A DNA stretch of 64,000 nucleotides from NCBI GenBank assembly GCA_016197405.1, contig JACPVR010000001.1, positions 1-64,000 of the forward strand, in the 5' to 3' direction. A model generated the notes under the pieces. It saw nothing but the letters and a program-made list of their open reading frames with translations. It had not been told where the DNA came from and ran no database searches. Positions within the stretch are counted from its first letter, which is position 1; every line of letters starts with the position of its first letter. The position numbers were made by a program, and so were the translations under genes. The stretch comes from Mycobacterium sp. (lineage in GTDB: Bacteria > Actinomycetota > Actinomycetes > Mycobacteriales > Mycobacteriaceae). Shown piece after piece: positions 1 to 7,958 of this stretch.

Positions 1-421
1 AGATCACCAACCGGCGGGGTGTGCACCTCCGCCCGGCTTCGACACCCTGACGGCCACCGCGGCGGTATCGATGTAAAAATCAATGAAGCGGATGGCTACC
101 GCGCGGAACTCGCACCTCGCTAGCACGCACCGTTACCAGCTCGTTATCGCCGGTCGATGAGTTCAGGGACGACTTTCGTTGCACCCCATAGGCGTTTCCA
201 GTCGGCGTTGTGCGTGACGCCATTCCGCGCATTGCATGTCGGTATACGTCCACGCCACCTCCGAACATTCATCCGCCGGCGCCCGACGGCCCACTGCCGC
301 ACGACGGTATCCGTCCGAACAACGTCACCTCACGTCAGGACTGGCCCCAGACCTCGCGCAAGGACTTCCGGGGCGATACCGATCGACGGAAGCTCCAGTT
401 CCCCACACTTGGCCCCGAACG

Positions 422-444
422 TTATTACGTCACTGTGACGAATT
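422..444 (-). promoter_or_regulatory. Palindromic operator over a leftward -10-like box (copy 1)
   Basis: The core is CGTCAC-T-GTGACG at 428-440. Read on the minus strand, the site is an ATTCGTCAC half, one base, a GTGAC half, then TAATAA, which resembles a -10 box. It matches copy 2 at 715-737 in the opposite orientation at nearly every position. The layout suits a repressor dimer (TetR or GntR type) covering a promoter that fires towards position 1. The regulator is unknown. Confidence 0.45.
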
Positions 445-714
445 ACAGCCACAGTGCCCGCACTACGGAACCGCTGTCCGACAACGACACTCCGGCGTTA
501 GCCAACCGGATCCAGTTCGTCGCCATCCACCAGCAGGTCCCGCCGCGCGCGACAGTTGGCAACCCCGGTCAGAGTTTCTCTCCCCGCACAGCTACCCACA
601 TCGATTTCGATCTCATTCGATCAACGAGCGCGACGTTTCAGCGACCGCATCCCCCTTGAGCCCTTGTCGGCGTTTGACCCCCCTTCGATGCACATACCCT
701 AACTGGTCAACTAG

Positions 715-737
715 ATTCGTCACTGTGACATAATATG
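715..737 (+). promoter_or_regulatory. Palindromic operator over a rightward -10-like box (copy 2)
   Basis: The core is CGTCAC-T-GTGACA at 718-730, followed at once by TAATAT at 731-736, a good -10 candidate on the plus strand. It is the inverted partner of the site at 422-444. No credible plus-strand gene follows before 1986, so any transcript starting here would run antisense to the PPOX-fold gene at 1102-1542. Confidence 0.45.
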
Positions 738-1101
738 TTGCGCTGCAGTCGATCTCAGCATTTCCACCAAGTCGGCTTGCATTGACAAACACGCCTGAAA
801 GCGCCGCGACGTGTGGGTCTCGCGACACCGCGACTAGAGGCGACGAAACCGAACTTCGCCCGTAACCAAACAAGCTGAGTAGCGTTCGGCGCGGTGACTG
901 CTGCCGACGATGTTGACCGATCCACCTCAAGTCAGAGTGAAGATCGCAAACCTGAAAGTTCGCTGGATGCATTGCCTCTCAGAACGATCGATGCCCAGGT
1001 AGCGCACCGATCAGATCGACCGGCCGTCGGGCACACTCCCGTTGGGTGTCCACGAGCCGCCTCCCTGGTCGCGGGCTCTCAATCGGGCGAACCCCCGTCA
1101 G

Positions 1102-1542
1102 CTAAGCCTGGTCTGTCGTTGGACTTGAGTAGTCCCACGACAATGTTCTTACCGGTGTCACCCGGATGTAGGTGGCACCTGGTCTTGACTCGGTGGGCCA
1201 TTCCGATTCTGGCACGCCCCGCCTGCGGGCACCCTCTCTCGCGAGCTCCAGTGCTTCGCCTCGTTCACGAACGATGCGGGCGTGACCTTGGATCATCACT
1301 CCCCGGATATCGGCCATGCTCGATCCGTCTTCGACCATGATGCTCACGTTCGGGTTGCGCTCGACGTTGGAGACCTTGCGTGTCCCGTCCCGCACGCCCA
1401 TGATGATGTCGCCGCCAAGGCGGAAGTATCCCAGGGGCACCGTGTGCGGGAATCCATCCTGGTCGATGGTGCTCAGTGCCGCCCAGCCCGGGCGGCTGTC
1501 GAGGAACGCCTGAATTTGTTCGTCACTCAATTTTCTTGGCAT
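1102..1542 (-). CDS. PPOX-fold F420/FMN-dependent protein
   Basis: A 146-residue protein of the pyridoxamine-5'-phosphate-oxidase (split beta-barrel) type, close in size and layout to mycobacterial F420- or FMN-binding PPOX proteins. It opens with LSDEQIQAFLDSRPGWAALSTID, followed by a DGFPHTVPLGYF strand pair and a KVSNVERNPNVSIMVED segment, the usual order of this fold. These proteins reduce or bind small molecules with a deazaflavin or flavin; the substrate here is unknown. The start is the ATG at 1542, because a longer frame upstream adds 28 Arg/Ser-rich residues with no resemblance to the family. The ribosome site is weak. It stands alone. Confidence 0.7.
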   Translation of the reverse strand: MPRKLSDEQIQAFLDSRPGWAALSTIDQDGFPHTVPLGYFRLGGDIIMGVRDGTRKVSNVERNPNVSIMVEDGSSMADIRGVMIQGHARIVRERGEALELAREGARRRGVPESEWPTESRPGATYIRVTPVRTLSWDYSSPTTDQA

Positions 1543-1985
1543 AAGCGAGGTTAACAAGAGCGAACTCGAGCCTGGACGTGGCGGATCGGCGGAGCCGGCT
1601 CGTGACTTGCAGCGTGCGAAACGCATTGCTCGGGTCGATGACGAACACCGTCACCTGAGAATGCCCGCTTGAGTATGTCCATGGGAGGCTTACGTCGGCG
1701 AGTATCGGCCAGCAGTTTTGACGACGGTCCAACCCTAGGCCAAAACGACGCTTGAAAACCGCGCCACATGGTCGTGGCTATGCCCAAGGGGGTGATCTCG
1801 TCCCGGTTCAACCCGCGTTGGTGACCAAAGTTATCGTCCTCCAATGATTTCCGGGTTGCGAACCCGGCAGAGCGGACCCAGGTCGCCGCACCAGAGCCTT
1901 CGCGGGCAGCGACCTCACTTCTGCTTTCGGAGTTCCTAGCGGAATATTGGGATCGGTAGGCCCCGCCCCATGGTGTGATTTCGGC
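1543..1985. other. Intergenic, nothing recognised
   Basis: About 440 bases between the PPOX-fold gene and the small secreted protein gene, which diverge from here. Both promoters must lie in it. No repeat, operator or small gene stood out. A long open frame on the minus strand across 1551-2399 lacks any recognisable domain and overlaps a real signal-peptide protein, so it is not called. Confidence 0.4.
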
Positions 1986-2297
1986 ATGAAAACGAACGTG
2001 AAGCGCACTGTCGCCGCAGCCCTGATGACCGGTGTCGCCGCCGCTGCGGCCATGGGCTTCGCCGGCACCGCGCAGGCGACCAACGGAGCCGGCGAAGGCC
2101 CGATCGACGCCTGGAGCAACTACGAATGGTGCCCCGGCGATCCGATCCCGCAGTCGGACAACCCGCTGCCATTCGACACAAACGGCTGCCACTTCTGGCA
2201 CTACCAGTCCGTCCGTGACGGCGCTCCGACGCTCTACTGGATCGTCGAGGGCCGCCGGCCGAGCCCGTGCCCGCCGATCTCCTTCATGTGCCCTTGA
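1986..2297 (+). CDS. Small secreted mycobacterial protein
   Basis: A 103-residue protein with a classic Sec signal peptide: KTNVKR, then an Ala-rich hydrophobic core, with cleavage likely after AQA around residue 30. The mature part has a WCPGDPIP segment, a later CHFW, and two more Cys near the C-terminus, so disulphide bonding outside the cell is likely. This WCPG...CH pattern recurs in small secreted proteins of mycobacteria with no assigned function. The ATG at 1986 is chosen because it directly precedes the signal peptide; an upstream in-frame ATG at 1947 would add 13 residues in front of it. The Shine-Dalgarno is poor. Confidence 0.7.
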   Translation: MKTNVKRTVAAALMTGVAAAAAMGFAGTAQATNGAGEGPIDAWSNYEWCPGDPIPQSDNPLPFDTNGCHFWHYQSVRDGAPTLYWIVEGRRPSPCPPISFMCP

Positions 2298-2402
2298 GGA
2301 CCGCCCACGGACCGCGGCTGGTATCGCCGCGGCGACGGCGAACCGCCGAGGTACTTGTCGTCCGCTCGGGCTCTGCGCGGCCCGGTCGCGGCCGGCCAAC
2401 CC

Positions 2403-3023
2403 TCAAATTCCCGCTTTGACGGTTGCCGTAGTGACGTAGGTGATCCACACAGCCATGGCCCCATCGACGATTGCTGTCATCTCGTCTGTTGTAGCGCCGT
2501 CGCGAGCCTGCATCGACAGGCTGTTGAGAACGGCGGTGTAGAACGTGGCCATGGAGTCGACATCGACACCGTCGGGCAGATCGCCGTCGTCGATTCCGCG
2601 GCGCAGCCGCTGTTTGACGAGATCCCTGCCGTGCCTGCGCCGTTCGGCAAGGAAGTCACGGATCCCTTGGTTGGCGCAGATGCAGGCGGTGACGACCAGC
2701 ATGCAGCCCGGCGGGCGCCCGGGCAGCAGGTAGTCCTCGGCGTTGCCGCGCAACATCGCCTCGATCGCGGCGCGGGCAGTGGGCTCGTCGGACAGGGCAC
2801 GGGCGGTGCGATTACCGGCGGTGGCACCGTAAAGCGCGACGGCGTCGCGAAACAGCGCTTCCTTGTTGCCGAATGCGGCGTAGAGACTGGGTGAGCCGAT
2901 GTTCATCGCCTCAGTTAGATCAGCCAGCGAGGCGCCTTCGTAGCCGTGCTCCCAGAAGACGTACATCGCGCGCTGCAGCGCCGCCTCGCGGTCGAACGCG
3001 CGCGGACGTCCCCGCGGTGACAT
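2403..3023 (-). CDS. TetR/AcrR-family repressor
   Basis: A 206-residue regulator. The N-terminal helix-turn-helix covers about residues 8-55 (GRPRAFDREAAL, ASLADLTEAMNIGSPSLY, FGNKEALF), typical of the TetR family in which the C-terminal half binds a ligand. The C-terminal part has CMLVVTACICAN and resembles the TetR_C group that often controls adjacent oxidoreductases. The ATG at 3023 follows an AGAAAGG ribosome site. It is divergent from the SDR gene at 3117, with 93 bases between, so it most likely represses that gene and itself. The ligand is unknown. Confidence 0.85.
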   Translation of the reverse strand: MSPRGRPRAFDREAALQRAMYVFWEHGYEGASLADLTEAMNIGSPSLYAAFGNKEALFRDAVALYGATAGNRTARALSDEPTARAAIEAMLRGNAEDYLLPGRPPGCMLVVTACICANQGIRDFLAERRRHGRDLVKQRLRRGIDDGDLPDGVDVDSMATFYTAVLNSLSMQARDGATTDEMTAIVDGAMAVWITYVTTATVKAGI

Positions 3024-3072
3024 GGCGCACCTTTCTCTATCGATCGGCACAGAATTCGTTGACTGTCCGACC

Positions 3073-3089
3073 ATACCGTGCAAATGTAT
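3073..3089. promoter_or_regulatory. Candidate operator between TetR and SDR genes
   Basis: A short imperfect inverted repeat, ATAC then nine bases then GTAT, lies in the 93-base gap between the divergent TetR and SDR genes. Its position suits autoregulation by the TetR protein. Four-base arms are weak evidence and could be chance. Confidence 0.2.
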
Positions 3090-3116
3090 ATCGACCACTA
3101 CAGAATTGGGAACACG

Positions 3117-3857
3117 ATGGACGCCCTCCACGATCGGGTCGCGCTGGTGACTGGGGCGAGCAGAGGAATCGGCGCTGCCATCGCTTTGCGGTTGGCGCGC
3201 GATGGCGCCGACGTGGCCATCACGTACGCCTCGTCGAACCGTCACGCCACCGAAATAGTGGACCAGATCAAGGCGCTGGGCCGGCGGGCGATCGCGATCC
3301 ATGCCGACAGTGCCGACCCTGCCGCGGTTACCACTGCCGTTGAGTGCACCGCCGACACCTTCGGACGACTCGACATTCTGGTCAACAACGCCGGTGTTGT
3401 TGCGTTGGGTCCGATCGAGCGGATAACGGTGGCCGATATCGACCAGACGTTGGCGGTCAACGTGCGCGCCGTCATCGTGGCCACGCAAGCTGCGATCGGG
3501 CGTATGCCCGACGGTGGGCGGATCATCAGCATCGGCAGCAATGTCGCCGAGCGAACACCATGGCCCGGCGGCAGCCTGTACGCGGGCAGCAAGGCCGCGC
3601 TCATCGGGTTGACCCGGGGCCTCGCTCGAGAACTTGGGCCGCGCGGCATCACCGCTGTCGTAGTACAACCCGGACCCACCGACACCGAAGGTAATCCCGC
3701 TGATGGCCCACACGCCGCTCAGGCAATCACCCAAATCCCACTCGGGCACTACGGACAACCTGCCGACATCGCCGACCTGGTCGCCTACCTCGCCGGACCC
3801 GGCGGGCGCCACATCACCGGTACCGCCATCACCGTCGACGGTGGCCTGAACGCCTGA
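3117..3857 (+). CDS. Short-chain dehydrogenase/reductase (SDR)
   Basis: A 246-residue classical SDR. It has the Rossmann dinucleotide motif TGASRGIG (residues 12-19), NNAG near 90, a Ser near 139 and the catalytic Tyr155/Lys159 in YAGSK, and ends with the usual GTAITVDGG. SDRs of this size oxidise or reduce hydroxyl/keto groups with NAD(P)(H) in the cytosol; the substrate cannot be read from sequence. The ATG at 3117 follows a GGGAA ribosome site, and longer in-frame starts add only non-family residues. The divergent TetR gene at 2403-3023 is its probable regulator. Confidence 0.88.
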   Translation: MDALHDRVALVTGASRGIGAAIALRLARDGADVAITYASSNRHATEIVDQIKALGRRAIAIHADSADPAAVTTAVECTADTFGRLDILVNNAGVVALGPIERITVADIDQTLAVNVRAVIVATQAAIGRMPDGGRIISIGSNVAERTPWPGGSLYAGSKAALIGLTRGLARELGPRGITAVVVQPGPTDTEGNPADGPHAAQAITQIPLGHYGQPADIADLVAYLAGPGGRHITGTAITVDGGLNA

Positions 3858-4024
3858 GATCCGCGACTCCCCTACGCCGTCGTGGCGACTGCACTAGAGG
3901 CGGTTTCACAGAATCGACATTCGAGTCGCCAATCGGATTGTGCTGAAAGTGATCTTGCACTGATCCTCACCAGCCTGTTGGCCAGGACTCGATCGCGTTG
4001 GCCGCCGTCATGGGGTGCGGTGGG

Positions 4025-4324
4025 TCAACGGCGCCGTTGGCCGACGACCGTCGAACGGGGCAATCTTCCGGCGCGTGAGTGGCCGTTGAGCCCGTCGCCG
4101 GTGACGATCACGTCGAAGCTCAGATTCAACCGCATCGGCTTGGTGACCTTCTGCTGCCAGGTGGCCCGGTCACCATCGAACGCGATGTTCTGCAGCGATA
4201 CGGTGTCGTCGTTGTATGTCGCCGTGCCGACGATGCCGTCGTCGGTGCCGGTAAAGCTATAGTCCACGGCCAACGAGCCGATCGGTGTCTTGATCGTCAC
4301 GTCCCAGTCGCCCAATAGGCTCAT
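4025..4324 (-). CDS. Small hypothetical beta-rich protein coupled to a DJ-1-fold gene
   Basis: A 99-residue protein that is not recognised. The first 75 residues alternate polar and hydrophobic positions (GDWDVTIKTP, LAVDYSFTG, GTATYNDD, RATWQQKV, LNLSFDVIV) as in a small beta-barrel or lipocalin-like sheet, and the Arg-rich tail looks disordered. No signal peptide is present. Its ATG directly follows the TAG of the upstream gene (TAGATG), so it is translationally coupled to the isonitrile-hydratase-like gene and probably serves the same pathway. Confidence 0.6.
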   Translation of the reverse strand: MSLLGDWDVTIKTPIGSLAVDYSFTGTDDGIVGTATYNDDTVSLQNIAFDGDRATWQQKVTKPMRLNLSFDVIVTGDGLNGHSRAGRLPRSTVVGQRRR

Positions 4325-4990
4325 CTATACCTCCATCGGTGTGCGCCCAGAGGGCGTCCATACGGTGCCGCGGCGCTCGTATTCGAACAACTCCTCGACG
4401 GCGTGCGCGACGCGCGGTCCATAGCTGCGTTGCAGCAGATGCAGCGCTACATCCAGGCCTGAGGTGACACCGCCGCCACTGATGAAATCGCCGTCGTCGA
4501 CCACGCGGGCGCGCACCGCGCGCACCCCGGCCGCATCCAGGACATCCAGGCCCAACCAATGCGTCGTTGCATGCCGGTCCTCGATCAGCCCTGCCATCGC
4601 CAGCAGCACCGAACCACCACACACCGTGACTACGGTGACATCGGGATTCTGAAATGCCCGGCGCATCAACGGAATCAACGGAGTGTCGAGGGCCCGAGCC
4701 AAGAGCACTGGAATGGTTTGCACGCCCTGGTCGGGATCACCGGCGATGGGCCCGCTGGCCCCGGGAACGATCACATACCCGGGCTTGGTCGGATCCAACG
4801 TGTGGGTGGCCCTCAGCGAGAGCTCCCGGGTGCCGCTGACCACATCGCGTGGACCTTCGGCCGTCACCAGTTCTACGACGAGGTCGCCTCCCACGGCATC
4901 GCTGCCGGCGGATAGGACCTCGAATGGTGCGATCACATCCAGCGGATCGAACGCTTCGAACAACACTATTTGCGCGTGCACGCGATCCAT
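4325..4990 (-). CDS. DJ-1/PfpI-family protein, isonitrile hydratase-like
   Basis: A 221-residue single-domain member of the DJ-1/PfpI superfamily (class I glutamine amidotransferase-like). The nucleophile elbow is VTVCGGSVLLA with Cys124, followed by the family's ATTHW and a GGGVTSGLDVAL segment. Within the superfamily these features fit the isonitrile hydratase or GlxA-type branch, which has a Cys nucleophile and no protease role. It heads a two-gene minus-strand unit with the small gene at 4025-4324. The divergent neighbour at 5057 is a two-domain relative carrying an AraC DNA-binding domain, which probably regulates it. The exact substrate is inference only. Confidence 0.8.
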   Translation of the reverse strand: MDRVHAQIVLFEAFDPLDVIAPFEVLSAGSDAVGGDLVVELVTAEGPRDVVSGTRELSLRATHTLDPTKPGYVIVPGASGPIAGDPDQGVQTIPVLLARALDTPLIPLMRRAFQNPDVTVVTVCGGSVLLAMAGLIEDRHATTHWLGLDVLDAAGVRAVRARVVDDGDFISGGGVTSGLDVALHLLQRSYGPRVAHAVEELFEYERRGTVWTPSGRTPMEV

Positions 4991-5056
4991 GATGGTTGCG
5001 CTGGCGCGTCCAGACCAGTGACCAGAAGGACACGTTTCGCCGGTATATTGCCAATC

Positions 5057-6004
5057 ATGTTTCGCGTCGCCGTGCTGGCGCTACCCGACGCCGTCGCCTT
5101 CGACCTCGCTACCCCGATAGAGATCTTCGACCGCGCGTCGCTACCTGACGGCCGGCCGGGCTACCAGGTACAGGTGTGCAGCGCCGAACCCGTCGTTCGT
5201 GCCGGCCCGATCCGCATCGCGACCGACTACGGACTGGAGGCGCTGCGCGAAGCCCACACCATCGTGGTGCCGGGGCGCCACACCGTCACCACCACCGTGG
5301 CGGAACCGATCATCGAGGCCCTGAAAGCGGCCCACGCCAACGGCATTCGGATAGCCTCGATCTGCACCGGAGCGTTCACCCTGGCTCAGGCCGGCATCCT
5401 GGACCATAAGCGCGCAACGACCCACTGGCGCGGTGCCGATCAATTTCGGGCGGCGTTCCCAGCCGTCGAATTGGACGCCGACGTTCTCTACGTCGACGAG
5501 GGTCAAGTGCTCACTTCGGCGGGCGCATCAGCGGGCCTGGACCTGTGCCTGCACATGGTGGCACGCGATTACGGCAGCGCAGTAGCTGCCGACACTGCCC
5601 GAATGGCCGTGGCCCCCTTGCATCGCTACGGTGGCCAAGCCCAGTTCATCGTTCGTAATCGACGGCCGGAAAGCACCCAACTCGGCCCGTTGTTGGGCTG
5701 GATCGAAACCCACGCACATCAGCAACTCACGCTGGCAGACATCGCGGCCCAAGCGGCCACCAGCATCCGCACCCTCAATCGCCGGTTCCAGGCCGAAACC
5801 GGACAGACGCCGATGCAGTGGGTCGCCGGCGTGCGGATACGCCATGCACAGGAACTATTGGAACGCACCACCGAGGGCATCGAAAACATCGCCCGTCGAG
5901 TCGGTTTCGATTCACCCGCCAACTTTCGCGAGCAATTCAAGAGGACTGCTGGAGTGTCACCGCAAACCTACCGCGCCACGTTTCACGATCAGGGGCAACA
6001 GTAG
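5057..6004 (+). CDS. GlxA/FtrA-type AraC-family regulator with DJ-1-like domain
   Basis: A 315-residue two-domain regulator. Residues 1-190 form a DJ-1/PfpI-like domain with SICTGAFTLAQAG (Cys103) and ATTHW. Residues 215-310 are an AraC/XylS double helix-turn-helix (LTLADIAAQAATSIRTLNR, then IENIARRVGFDSPANFREQFKR). Such proteins are transcription activators in which the amidotransferase-like half senses a small molecule. The ATG at 5057 starts directly at the conserved FRVAVLALPD strand; the upstream frame adds 29 unrelated residues. It is divergent from the DJ-1 gene at 4325-4990 with 66 bases between, so control of that pair is likely. Confidence 0.88.
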   Translation: MFRVAVLALPDAVAFDLATPIEIFDRASLPDGRPGYQVQVCSAEPVVRAGPIRIATDYGLEALREAHTIVVPGRHTVTTTVAEPIIEALKAAHANGIRIASICTGAFTLAQAGILDHKRATTHWRGADQFRAAFPAVELDADVLYVDEGQVLTSAGASAGLDLCLHMVARDYGSAVAADTARMAVAPLHRYGGQAQFIVRNRRPESTQLGPLLGWIETHAHQQLTLADIAAQAATSIRTLNRRFQAETGQTPMQWVAGVRIRHAQELLERTTEGIENIARRVGFDSPANFREQFKRTAGVSPQTYRATFHDQGQQ

Positions 6005-6088
6005 TCCTATCTGGCCGCTACGGCCGGCGCGTGACTGAAGTGCCCGATCGCGTTGGACGAACTGATGACCCGGTCGAACACTGCCGGA

Positions 6089-6115
6089 TTTTCATTGACT
6101 CTAAGTCAATGAAAA
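6089..6115. promoter_or_regulatory. Inverted-repeat operator, copy 1
   Basis: A near-perfect palindrome: TTTTCATTGACT (6089-6100), three bases, AGTCAATGAAAA (6104-6115). Its inner element TTCATTGAC-5 nt-GTCAATGAA is repeated exactly at 8935-8957. It sits some 55 bases before the flavin monooxygenase start, so it is probably a repressor site for that gene. Length and symmetry fit a TetR-family dimer; three TetR genes lie within 7 kb, and which one binds is unknown. Confidence 0.7.
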
Positions 6116-6171
6116 GTTAGGGTGGTGCTCTCTTCGTCCACATGCACAACAGACAACGATGGGACCTACCA

Positions 6172-7368
6172 GTGAGCACACTGAGCCGAAGCGATATCGC
6201 CACCGCCGAGGACGTGAAGGCCGCCATTCGGGACAACGCTCCCCTGATCAAGGCGAATGCCCGTGATTCCGAAGCGCAGCGGCGTGTCTCGGAGGAGACC
6301 ATCGATGCGCTCAAGGCAGCCGGCGCTTTCCGGATCGCCACTCCCCGCAGCCACGGCGGACTAGAGACGAGCTTGCGCGACATGATGGATGTGTCGGCGC
6401 TGATCGCCGAATCCGATGGCGGCGCCGCCTGGGTCGTCACGCTGTCCAACATCAATGCCTGGGTGGCGGGATTGAACGGGGGCCAGGCAGCTGACGAGGT
6501 TTGGGCGAACGGACCGGACGCCATCATCGGCGGCGTGGTCGCCCCGTCGGGCACCGCGCGGGCAGTCCCGGGTGGGTACCAGGTCAGCGGCACGTGGGCG
6601 TACTCGTCGGCAAGCCTTCATGCTGATTGGGCCGGCGGTGGTGTGTATCTGCTGGACGAGGACGGCGAAGTCATCGACCAAGGGATGGTGTCACTTCCTC
6701 GCGGGGACTTCCGCATCGAGGACACCTGGTATGTCGCCGGGATGCGCTCGTCCGGCAGCAACACCGTCATCGCCGAGGACGTGTTCGTACCTGAACACCG
6801 ATACGGCTCTTTGCTGCCTGTGATGATGGGCTCCTACTTGGCCGATCATCCCGACGCACCGTTCTATCGCTCCGCCATCGGACCGATGCTAGTGATGGTC
6901 TTGGTTGGGCCTCAACTCGGATTGGGCCGCGCTGCATTGGAATTGGTGACCACCAAAGCGCCGGGCAAGGCTCTTGCATACTCGACGTTCGAACGACAAG
7001 CCGATTCGGTGGCGTTTCAGCTTCTGATCGCCGAAGCCGCCATGAAGGTCGAAACCGCACACCTGCATGCCTTCCGTGCCGCCGACGACGTGCAACGTTA
7101 CGCAGACTTGGGAGTCTTTCCCGACACCGATATCCGCGCCCGGATCCGTGCCGACTCGGCAGTCGCCATCCGCAGTATCAACGAGGCGATCAATATCTTG
7201 CTCGATGCCAATGGATCCGGAAGCTTCGCCGAAGTCAATGCCATGCAACGGATCTGGCGCGACTCCAACGTGGCTGCTCGGCACGCGGTGATCCTGCCGC
7301 AGGTGTCCATGGAGACCTACGGAAAGGCCCTGCTCGGCATCGACGACCACATCACCCAGATCCTCTAG
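6172..7368 (+). CDS. HsaA-like flavin-dependent monooxygenase (acyl-CoA dehydrogenase fold)
   Basis: A 398-residue protein of the acyl-CoA-dehydrogenase fold. The N-terminal RVSEETIDALKAAGAFRI, the ALIAESDGGAAWVVTLSN segment and the central GGYQVSGTWAYSSASLHADW match the group-D flavin monooxygenases (HsaA, HpaB/DszC type), which hydroxylate aromatic substrates using reduced flavin from a partner reductase. No such reductase lies next to it. The GTG at 6172 is preferred for its TGGGA ribosome site; an ATG at 6142 adds ten residues without one. The operator at 6089-6115 lies just upstream, and an SRPBCC gene follows after 61 bases, probably in the same transcript. The substrate is not known. 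Confidence 0.8.
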   Translation: MSTLSRSDIATAEDVKAAIRDNAPLIKANARDSEAQRRVSEETIDALKAAGAFRIATPRSHGGLETSLRDMMDVSALIAESDGGAAWVVTLSNINAWVAGLNGGQAADEVWANGPDAIIGGVVAPSGTARAVPGGYQVSGTWAYSSASLHADWAGGGVYLLDEDGEVIDQGMVSLPRGDFRIEDTWYVAGMRSSGSNTVIAEDVFVPEHRYGSLLPVMMGSYLADHPDAPFYRSAIGPMLVMVLVGPQLGLGRAALELVTTKAPGKALAYSTFERQADSVAFQLLIAEAAMKVETAHLHAFRAADDVQRYADLGVFPDTDIRARIRADSAVAIRSINEAINILLDANGSGSFAEVNAMQRIWRDSNVAARHAVILPQVSMETYGKALLGIDDHITQIL

Positions 7369-7429
7369 GGCCCAACCACTTCCCCGGCGCTACCCCCACC
7401 CTTACGAAGACTTCGGAGCACTATCAGCA

Positions 7430-7882
7430 ATGGCGAGCATCGAAACATCCAGGAGCATCGACGCGCCGCAGACCCAGGTCTGGGACGTCGTCGCCGACCC
7501 CCGCAAGTTCGAGCAGTGGAACACCTTGCACACTCGATGGCAGGGTGAGGCGCCCACCGAACTGGCGCTGGGCTCGCAGGTCACCGAGGTGGTGTCGATC
7601 ATGAAGATACCCAATACTGTCGACTTCACTGCCGTGGCTTTCGAACCGCCGCACCGGGTGTCGCTGGAGGGCAAGGGCACCGGCGGAATGAAGGTCTCGC
7701 TGACGTTCTCGGTGATTCCTGACGGCGAAGACAAGGCTGTGGCAAGCATCAAGGTCGACGTTGCCGGCGCTCTGCTGTTCGGCCCCATGGGCAAGCGCAT
7801 CGAGAAGACTCTTGTCGCCGAGCTCGACACGTCATTGGGAAGAATTGCTGAGATGCTGCAAGCGCCAACGATTTCCGGTTGA
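7430..7882 (+). CDS. SRPBCC (START-like) family protein
   Basis: A 150-residue helix-grip protein of the polyketide cyclase/SRPBCC type. It opens with ASIETSRSIDAPQTQVWDVVADPRKFEQWN, the typical first strand and helix, and closes with an amphipathic helix (GKRIEKTLVAELDTSLGRIAEML). The fold encloses a hydrophobic ligand; members bind lipids or act as cyclases and coenzyme chaperones. It lies just behind the flavin monooxygenase gene and probably shares its substrate. Function beyond the fold is not shown. Confidence 0.8.
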   Translation: MASIETSRSIDAPQTQVWDVVADPRKFEQWNTLHTRWQGEAPTELALGSQVTEVVSIMKIPNTVDFTAVAFEPPHRVSLEGKGTGGMKVSLTFSVIPDGEDKAVASIKVDVAGALLFGPMGKRIEKTLVAELDTSLGRIAEMLQAPTISG

Positions 7883-7958
7883 ATCCTGTGCCACCTCAGG
7901 ATCGGCGATGAGCCGCGCCCGCCGGAGATCTGGCGCAATGCGGCAGGTGATTGGCCCC

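Larger units (their letters stand above)
1..1101. other. No convincing gene; regulatory-looking intergenic stretch
   Basis: No reading frame here has a credible start, composition or recognisable motif on either strand. The only clear structure is a pair of related palindromes near 422-444 and 715-737, listed separately. The stretch may be the upstream region of a gene left of the window, since one of the two promoter-like sites points that way. It could also hold an untranslated RNA, but nothing in the sequence proves that. Confidence 0.5.

Noticed and set aside
613..972. A 119-residue open frame on the minus strand
   Set aside because: No ribosome site, no motif, and it runs through the palindrome at 715-737.
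1551..2399. A 282-residue open frame on the minus strand
   Set aside because: It overlaps a signal-peptide protein on the other strand and has no family character.
7883..7958. Possible terminator between the SRPBCC and hydrolase genes
   Set aside because: ATCCTG/CAGGAT can form only a 6-bp stem with no U-run, too weak to call.
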